The position numbers were made by a program, and so were the translations under genes. Below the pieces are notes generated by a model. It worked only from the letters and a program-made list of their open reading frames with translations, did not search any database and had not been told where the DNA came from. From NCBI GenBank assembly GCA_050010115.1, contig JBEKLQ010000148.1, positions 1 to 8,926 on the forward strand: a stretch of DNA of 8,926 nucleotides. Reading direction: 5' to 3'. This stretch comes from JAKACA01 sp050010115 (GTDB lineage: Bacteria > Actinomycetota > Acidimicrobiia > Acidimicrobiales > Bog-793). Shown here one piece after another: positions 5,046 through 8,926 of this stretch; positions within the stretch are counted from its first letter, which is position 1; every line of letters starts with the position of its first letter.

Positions 5046-7322
5046 CTAGCAGGCCCGTTGTGGGTTCGGCGTCCGGCTGCGTGACGTTGCTGGCGGGTGA
5101 CCGCCATCGCTGAACAGCTGCGGCTGTCGCTGCGGGATCTCGATGGCCAGCCCTTTTCGCCGCCCGCGACTGACATGCACGGCGTTGAGCTCGCCGCGCC
5201 GCACGCGGTCAAGCACCGTCTGGCGTGCGACACTCAGAGCTGCAGCGGCTTCGTCCAGCCCGACGTAGCCCGGCGGTACTTCCGGGGCGATCGACGCACG
5301 GAGCCCAGCATGGAGCTTGATCCGCCAGGGCGCGCCAGGCGTGACTTGCTCGCCGGCGATGAAGCCGTCGGCGAGCCATCGGTACAGAGTGGCCTTGGAA
5401 GTGCCGAGGAGTACCTCGGCCTCGGCGATGCTCACCGTCTCACAGGCGTCCTCGTTGTCCGCTTTGTTGCGGGCCAGGACTTGATTGCCGACAATGCCGT
5501 GCTTCCGGCGTACATGTGCGACCCGCTCGGCCGTAAAGGCCAGCCCTGCGGCCGTGATGCGGCCCTGGCGAGCGAGCAGGCGGGCAACGGCGGCGTCGGT
5601 GTAGTGAGTGGCGAGACGCCGGATCACCTCGACCGTCTCTTGCTCTGTGTGGAGCGCCGAGTCAAAGCCCTTACGCGGAAGGGTGATTGCGATGTCGGTG
5701 GTAGCTCCGCCTTCCCACACGACTCGCCCGGTCACGTTTCCGGCGGGACGGTCGACGGTGATCACGACTTCGTAGATGAGCACCCGTAGCAACTGCTTGC
5801 GTTCCCTGGCGGTCGTGGTGGGGGCGTCGAAGATGGCATGCAGGTCGGCCCCGGCTCGCAGCAGCCAGGCCGCCTCGTCGGCGGTGAGCGTGGGCGGGCG
5901 ACGTGATCTCTGGGCGGCGAGGTCGGCCTCCGCCTGGCGCAGCACCGCGAGGCGTTGCTCCCAGTCAGCTTCGAGGTTGCGGGCCACCAGCCGGTTCTCG
6001 GGCTCGACGGCGTCGAACTGACGCCTGGCGCGCTCGGCTTCGAAGCGGGCGCGTTCGACGCTCAGCTCGAAGGCCCGCAGACGGCTCGCATGATGCGCTT
6101 CGGCCTGCGACAGCGCAGCCGCCGTGGCAGACACCGCCGCGGGCTCGAGCACGTTGAACACCTCGGTCACGACAGCGGCGTCGAGGTGTCGCCCACCGAC
6201 CGACTGGCAGCTCCGAGCCGACCCGTACAGCCGCAGCCCTGCGGCACACAGGTAGCGGGGCCGGGTCCCCTCGCCGGAGTAGCCGACCATCATCTTGCGC
6301 CCGCAGCGCCCGCAGCGCACGAGCCCTTGCAGGAGGGCGCGCCCTTCTCGCGCCGGACCACCACCCTCTCCCGAGGGGGCTCGCCAGTTTGCCCTGAGAA
6401 TCCGGCGGTTTTCGAGGTAGGTGTCCCAGTCGACATAACCGGGATGATGACCGGGGATGCACACCTCCCACTGCTCGATGGGCAGCTCGCGGCTGGAGGC
6501 AACGACCTTGCCGGTCTCGTCGACGTGACGGCTCAGCTTGCAGCGCCCGAAGACGAACGCTCCGGCGTAGGCGGGGTTGGTGAGGAAGTGGTGCACGGAC
6601 GGATACGTCGCCTCGGCCCAGCGGACCCGCTTTTCACCAGCGGAGCGCCGCGGGACCAACAACCCGTCGGCACGCAGCGACAGCAGCACTTGGCGGGCGG
6701 AGCCCAGCTCGCCGAATCGCCTGTAGACGACCTGGATCGCCTCGCGTACCGCTTCGTCGGCCGTGAGCACGACACGACCGTCAAGGTCGTAGTCCAGACC
6801 GACCGGGAGGCCCTGACGCAGCTCACCTTTGGCAGCCTTGTGCCGTAACCCTGCGTCCAGGCGTGAGCGCAGCAGGTGAAGCTCCGCTTCGCTCATCGTG
6901 CCCTTGAGCCCCAGCACCAGACGGTCGTTGTAGTCGCCGGGGTGGTACAGGCCGTCACCGTCGGCGATCAGCGTGTCGGTCAGCGCGCACAAGTCCAGCA
7001 GCTGGTACCAGTCGGCGTTGCGCCGTGCCAGTCGTGACACCTCCTTGCCGAGAACGAGGCCGACCTGGCCGAGGCCGACGGCGGCCACCAACGACTGGAA
7101 GCCGGTCCGGGCCGAGGCCTCTGCCCCCGACCGCCCGAGATCCTCGTCCACGACGTGGATCTGCTCCAGCGACCAGCCAAGGCCTTGGGCGTGTTCGACG
7201 AGCTCGTACTGAGCCTCGAGGCTCTCGGTGTGCTCACGCACCTGTGTCATCGTCGACTGGCGGACGTATACCCAGGCCTGCCGGCACAGGTGGTGCGGTT
7301 GGAGCTTGCTCAGCTCACGCAT
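5046..7322 (-). CDS. Large serine recombinase
   Basis: A 758-aa serine recombinase, the likely integration/excision enzyme of the inner element. The resolvase-type catalytic domain (about 16-150) shows YVRQS with nucleophile S23 and R21, a DLGRSG loop (61-66), and VSRLARR with R97 and R100. A recombinase domain follows (about 155-300: GLPVGLDYDLDGRV...FGELGSARQVLLSLRADG). Then comes a zinc ribbon with C337/C340 (CGRC) and C359/C372, and an Ala/Arg/Glu-rich coiled coil (about 395-475). This order is standard for large serine recombinases. Unusually, the C-terminus adds two excisionase/MerR-like HTH units at about 629-670 (VSIAEAEVLLGTSKATLYRWLADGFI) and 685-730 (GYVGLDEAAAALSVARQTVLDRVRRGEL). 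The AGGAGG ribosome binding site 9 bases upstream fixes the ATG at 7322. The gene is intact, with no frameshift, and antisense to the gene it interrupts. Confidence 0.93.
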   Translation of the reverse strand: MRELSKLQPHHLCRQAWVYVRQSTMTQVREHTESLEAQYELVEHAQGLGWSLEQIHVVDEDLGRSGAEASARTGFQSLVAAVGLGQVGLVLGKEVSRLARRNADWYQLLDLCALTDTLIADGDGLYHPGDYNDRLVLGLKGTMSEAELHLLRSRLDAGLRHKAAKGELRQGLPVGLDYDLDGRVVLTADEAVREAIQVVYRRFGELGSARQVLLSLRADGLLVPRRSAGEKRVRWAEATYPSVHHFLTNPAYAGAFVFGRCKLSRHVDETGKVVASSRELPIEQWEVCIPGHHPGYVDWDTYLENRRILRANWRAPSGEGGGPAREGRALLQGLVRCGRCGRKMMVGYSGEGTRPRYLCAAGLRLYGSARSCQSVGGRHLDAAVVTEVFNVLEPAAVSATAAALSQAEAHHASRLRAFELSVERARFEAERARRQFDAVEPENRLVARNLEADWEQRLAVLRQAEADLAAQRSRRPPTLTADEAAWLLRAGADLHAIFDAPTTTARERKQLLRVLIYEVVITVDRPAGNVTGRVVWEGGATTDIAITLPRKGFDSALHTEQETVEVIRRLATHYTDAAVARLLARQGRITAAGLAFTAERVAHVRRKHGIVGNQVLARNKADNEDACETVSIAEAEVLLGTSKATLYRWLADGFIAGEQVTPGAPWRIKLHAGLRASIAPEVPPGYVGLDEAAAALSVARQTVLDRVRRGELNAVHVSRGRRKGLAIEIPQRQPQLFSDGGHPPATSRSRTPNPQRAC

Positions 7323-7331
7323 CGGTCGCGC

Positions 7332-7337
7332 CCTCCT
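7332..7337 (-). promoter_or_regulatory. Strong ribosome binding site of the recombinase
   Basis: On the minus strand AGGAGG is followed by GCGCGACCG and then ATG (7322-7320), a consensus Shine-Dalgarno at 9-base spacing. It selects this start. Confidence 0.85.
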
Positions 7338-7443
7338 CGCTTACGACTCCCTTCACGATCAGGCGCGACAACAAGACGAGAACAGCAGCACGAGTCAGCT
7401 CGGGCAGCTCCTCCCATCGGCACCCGACGGGTTCTTCCGCCAA

Positions 7444-7461
7444 ACCCAGCCGTAGCTGGGT
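7444..7461 (-). promoter_or_regulatory. Hairpin with TACG tetraloop in the recombinase leader
   Basis: ACCCAGC and GCTGGGT pair perfectly (7 bp) around four bases. Read on the minus (mRNA) strand the loop is UACG closed by C-G, an exceptionally stable UNCG-type tetraloop, followed by UU. It lies about 120 bases before the recombinase start. It could be a weak terminator or attenuator that lowers recombinase expression, or an mRNA processing or stability element. The function is inference. Confidence 0.5.
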
Positions 7462-7578
7462 GGGCGCGGCTAATCTCAAATCTCGCAAAGAGGCTCATCT
7501 CCTTGATTCGTTGGCACGGATACAGCGAGGCGAGCCTATTTGCGCGTCTCTGGCCGGTCGCGTCTTGCTCTTCGCTCG

Positions 7579-8094
7579 TCATGAACCCAGTTCTCCGGCA
7601 GAGTTGGTGTTGACGAGCACGCTTGCAGGGTCGTTCACCACGCTCCAGGTCCAGCGCGCCGCCATCTCATGACCGGCCGCCCGTACCATGGCTGCTTTGA
7701 CGCGATCGCGGGCTCGGCTGGCGGCGAGCTCGGTCGTATGCGACGAGTAGACCCACACCAGGCGATGGAAGGGATCCACTCCCGGGTCGTGGCGCACGAC
7801 CTTCCAGGGACGCGGCCGCGTCTGCTGCCGACGTGGAGTCGCGGCTGGGCCATGGAGCTGCACGAGGTGGCGAAGGCGGCGTACGCCGTCGACCGACAAC
7901 GCCGTCGGCGGCCCGACTTCGGGTCGTTTCCCGAAGATGTCGCAGGCGTCAGCTGCGATCGTCCCCGGCGTGCCGTCGGGCAGCAGGACGACCAGCAGTA
8001 GACGACCTCCTCGCCGCCTGAAGCCGAGCGCTGCCAGACGCTCGCCACAGAGCGGATCGGTCTCCGCGAGAACCGTCACCTCGCACGGCAACAA
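7579..8094 (-). CDS. Accessory protein of the serine-recombinase element (possibly chimeric)
   Basis: A 171-aa ORF upstream of, and co-oriented with, the recombinase. Residues about 6-50 (VTVLAETDPLCGERLAALGF...LLVVLLPDGTPGTIAADACDIFG) follow a pattern I associate with small Y4bD/Y4pK-type (DUF5372-like) proteins encoded next to serine recombinases. This is from memory and unverified. After a Pro/Arg-rich linker (about 80-95) the last third (PFHRLVWVYSSHTTELAASRARDRVKAAM) looks unlike the first part. It faintly recalls the middle of IS1634/IS4-type transposases, so the ORF may be a fusion with transposase debris. The start is uncertain: TTG 8094 lies in a 10-bp inverted repeat, GTG 8079 is an alternative, and the frame stays open upstream toward the junction at 8127. 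There is no good Shine-Dalgarno. Its function is unknown; a role in recombination direction or regulation would be inference. Confidence 0.5.
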   Translation of the reverse strand: MLPCEVTVLAETDPLCGERLAALGFRRRGGRLLLVVLLPDGTPGTIAADACDIFGKRPEVGPPTALSVDGVRRLRHLVQLHGPAATPRRQQTRPRPWKVVRHDPGVDPFHRLVWVYSSHTTELAASRARDRVKAAMVRAAGHEMAARWTWSVVNDPASVLVNTNSAGELGS

Positions 8095-8110
8095 CTCGCG
8101 GAGTTGTTGC
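8088..8110. repeat. 10-bp perfect inverted repeat at the inner element's right end
   Basis: GCAACAACTC (8088-8097) and GAGTTGTTGC (8101-8110) are exact reverse complements around GCG. The repeat lies 17 bases inside the right core and overlaps the start of the GCAGT half-site (8109-8113). It is a candidate operator or accessory recombinase/directionality-factor site. It also covers the TTG start considered for the accessory ORF. Confidence 0.65.
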
Positions 8111-8126
8111 AGTCTTTCGCCATCGC

Positions 8127-8132
8127 TGTCGG
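8127..8132 (+). repeat. Right recombination core (attR) of the serine-recombinase element
   Basis: TGTCGG, the second copy of the junction hexamer. To its right the ATPase resumes in frame as GVGAGKS-type P-loop codons (GGA GCA GGA AAG TCA). Confidence 0.75.
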
Positions 8133-8781
8133 AGCAGGAAAGTCAGTTGCCGTGAGAGCTGCCGTCGCCGGTCTCGACCGGACCCGCTACACCGTCGTCT
8201 ACATGGCCAACCCCTCGGGAGGCTGCCGTGGGCTGTACGTGGCGATCACCACCGCCCTCGGCGCGACGCCCAGGTTTCACAAGGCGGAGGCGATCGCACA
8301 GGTGGCGAACCTGCTCGCCGCCGAGCAGGCCGAGCGGCACCGCAGCGTGCTGTTCCTCATCGACGAGGCGCATCTGCTCTCGCCCGAGCAGCTCGAGGAG
8401 CTTCGGCTGCTGTCCAACGCAGACATGGACAGCTCCTCGCCGTTCGCGGGAATCCTCATCGGCCAGCCGACGCTTTCCACCAGGCTCCGCCAGGGCATCT
8501 TCGCCGCACTCGATCAGCGCATCAGCGTCCGCTATGCCCTCACGGGGATGGACCTTTCCGAGTCCGTCGGCTACCTGCGCCATCACCTCGAGCTGGCAGG
8601 GCGAAGCGACCCGCTCATCGCCGATGACGCCGCCTCGCGCCTCCACCGCTACGCCAACGGGATCCCTCGTGCGCTCAACAACGCCGCCACGGCTGCCCTC
8701 ATGGCTGCAGCTGCCGACGGCAAGGGGCTCGTCGACGACGTCTGCGCGAAGAAGGCGGTGAGCGAGCTCACGAGAATCTGA
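8133..8781 (+). pseudogene. 3' part of interrupted ExeA/TniB-like AAA ATPase
   Basis: This is the larger part of the split ATPase. It begins with A-G-K-S of Walker A (GAGKSVAVRAAVAGL), continues to Walker B at LFLIDEAHLL, then a sensor-like strand (FAGILIGQPTLSTRLR) and an arginine-containing segment (DQRISVRYALTGMD). It ends with a helical lid (DAASRLHRYANGIPRALNNAATAALMAAA) typical of ExeA/TniB-type ATPases. A frame beginning at TTG 8104 inside the inner element runs through the junction, but it lacks a proper ribosome site and the first P-loop residues would be wrong (IAVGAGKS in place of GDVGAGKS). I therefore treat it as an untranslated or non-functional fragment. Apart from the insertion the coding sequence looks undamaged, with no stops or frameshifts, suggesting a recent or reversible insertion. 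Confidence 0.9.
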
Positions 8782-8926
8782 GGTCAGCCTGCTGTCTGCA
8801 ACTCACTCCAGCGCCGGTCGGTGGCTACGGTCATCGATCGGCGCCGCTTCGCGTCCGCATGCAGACTCGCCGAACCGTCCCCAGGGAATGGTGCCGAACC
8901 GTCTTCATCTAATCCTGCCGGCAACA
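8782..8926 (-). repeat. Right end of the outer transposon with 24-bp spaced repeats and terminal repeat
   Basis: No gene lies after the ATPase stop. GCCGAACCGTC occurs at 8869-8879 and again at 8893-8903, exactly 24 bp apart. The next 24-bp step (8917) begins GCCGGC, the inner part of the terminal repeat. On the minus strand these read GACGGTTCGGC, and the inner copy continues as GGCGAGT, the same block found in the left-end array. The motif TGGGGACGG is also shared by both ends (2440-2448 and inverted at 8875-8883). The final 16 bases, 8911-8926, are the right terminal inverted repeat. These are likely transposase-binding sites. Confidence 0.65.

Larger units (their letters stand above)
7323..7578 (-). 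other. Leader between accessory ORF and recombinase, with short overlapping ORF
   Basis: Most of this 256-base gap is spanned by a 90-codon minus-strand frame (7582-7310). Its ATG overlaps the stop of the accessory ORF as ATGA (7582-7579), and its stop overlaps the first codons of the recombinase. The arrangement would suit translational coupling. However, the product is Arg/Ser/Cys-rich, has no motif, and resembles a chance frame, so I do not call it a gene. The segment more likely serves as the 5' leader and promoter region of the recombinase. I could not identify a convincing -35/-10 pair. Confidence 0.4.
4889..8128 (-). mobile_element. 3.2-kb serine-recombinase element inserted in the P-loop codons
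   Basis: A 3239-bp insertion bounded by the direct repeat TGTCGG (4888-4893, 8127-8132), so the ends are defined only to within that hexamer. It splits the AAA ATPase gene between the second and third glycine codons of GxxGxGK[S/T]. It carries a large serine recombinase and an upstream accessory ORF, both antisense to the ATPase. There are no terminal inverted repeats of the DDE type and no long target duplication. The shared hexamer is what conservative serine recombination would leave. Removal between the two cores restores the ATPase reading frame exactly. No cargo gene is evident beyond the recombinase and the accessory ORF. Confidence 0.88.
2357..8926 (+). mobile_element. Mu/Tn7-like DDE transposon carrying a nested element
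   Basis: The left terminus TGTTACCGGCGTGACT (2357-2372) matches the reverse complement of the last window bases, TGTTGCCGGCAGGATT (8926-8911), at 12 of 16 positions. Both begin with 5'-TGTT, the terminal dinucleotide rule of Mu, Tn7 and related DDE elements. Between them lie subterminal repeats at both ends and three plus-strand genes: a zinc-ribbon/HTH protein, a D,D(35)E transposase and an AAA ATPase. The span is 6570 bp, of which 3239 bp is a later insertion, giving an original size near 3.33 kb. The right terminus coincides with the window's last base, so the target-site duplication cannot be tested here. The five bases before the left end are AACCC. The reliance on an ATPase partner places it near the Tn7/Tn5053/Mu/IS21 group. 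The exact family is not established. Confidence 0.75.

Noticed and set aside
5955..6848. Plus-strand open frame of about 300 codons opposite the recombinase
   Set aside because: Shadow of the conserved serine recombinase in GC-rich DNA; no domain or ribosome site.
8104..8781. Intact ORF for a functional ATPase starting at TTG 8104
   Set aside because: The first residues come from the inner element, Walker A would read IAVGAGKS, the N-terminal 58 residues are missing, and there is no spaced ribosome site. It is better read as the 3' part of a split gene.

Overview
The window is GC-rich with strongly GC-biased third codon positions. Its protein types (ABC-2 permease, orphan double-HTH protein, DUF6431-like zinc-ribbon protein, large serine recombinase) fit a high-GC actinobacterium, possibly an Acidimicrobiia-like lineage. 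That placement is inference. No rRNA, tRNA or CRISPR array was recognised.

Layout. Positions 1-366 hold no credible gene. An ABC-2 type permease lies on the minus strand (367-1476) with no ATPase gene beside it. A gene-poor stretch (1477-1837) separates it from a small minus-strand protein made of two helix-turn-helix units (1838-2227). From 2357 to the last base (8926) the sequence reads as one composite mobile element. Its ends are TGTTACCGGCGTGA on the left and, on the opposite strand, TGTTGCCGGCAGGA on the right: imperfect terminal inverted repeats of the 5'-TG...CA-3' type used by Mu/Tn7-like DDE transposons. Inside the left end are about four degenerate repeats spaced 46-49 bp, probably transposase-binding sites. 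Then come three plus-strand genes: a zinc-ribbon/HTH protein (2698-3291), a D,D(35)E transposase (3348-4724), and an ExeA/TniB-like AAA ATPase that starts inside the transposase stop codon (ATGA overlap).

The ATPase gene is cut in two. Exactly within its Walker A (P-loop) codons sits a second, unrelated element of 3239 bp. It carries a 758-aa large serine recombinase (5046-7322, minus) and an accessory ORF (7579-8094, minus). Both junctions share the hexamer TGTCGG. Joining 4721-4893 to 8133-8781 rebuilds an uninterrupted 273-aa ATPase with a textbook P-loop, G-D-V-G-A-G-K-S. This is therefore a nested pair: a site-specific serine-recombinase element parasitising the P-loop of another transposon's regulatory ATPase, in antisense orientation, in a way that is precisely reversible on paper.

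Main claims: (i) the nested insertion and its in-frame restoration, read directly from sequence; (ii) a predicted recombination core (GT inside TGTCGG) flanked by matching GCAGT half-sites; (iii) the terminal and subterminal repeats that delimit the roughly 3.3-kb outer transposon. The family of the zinc-ribbon and accessory proteins is tentative.
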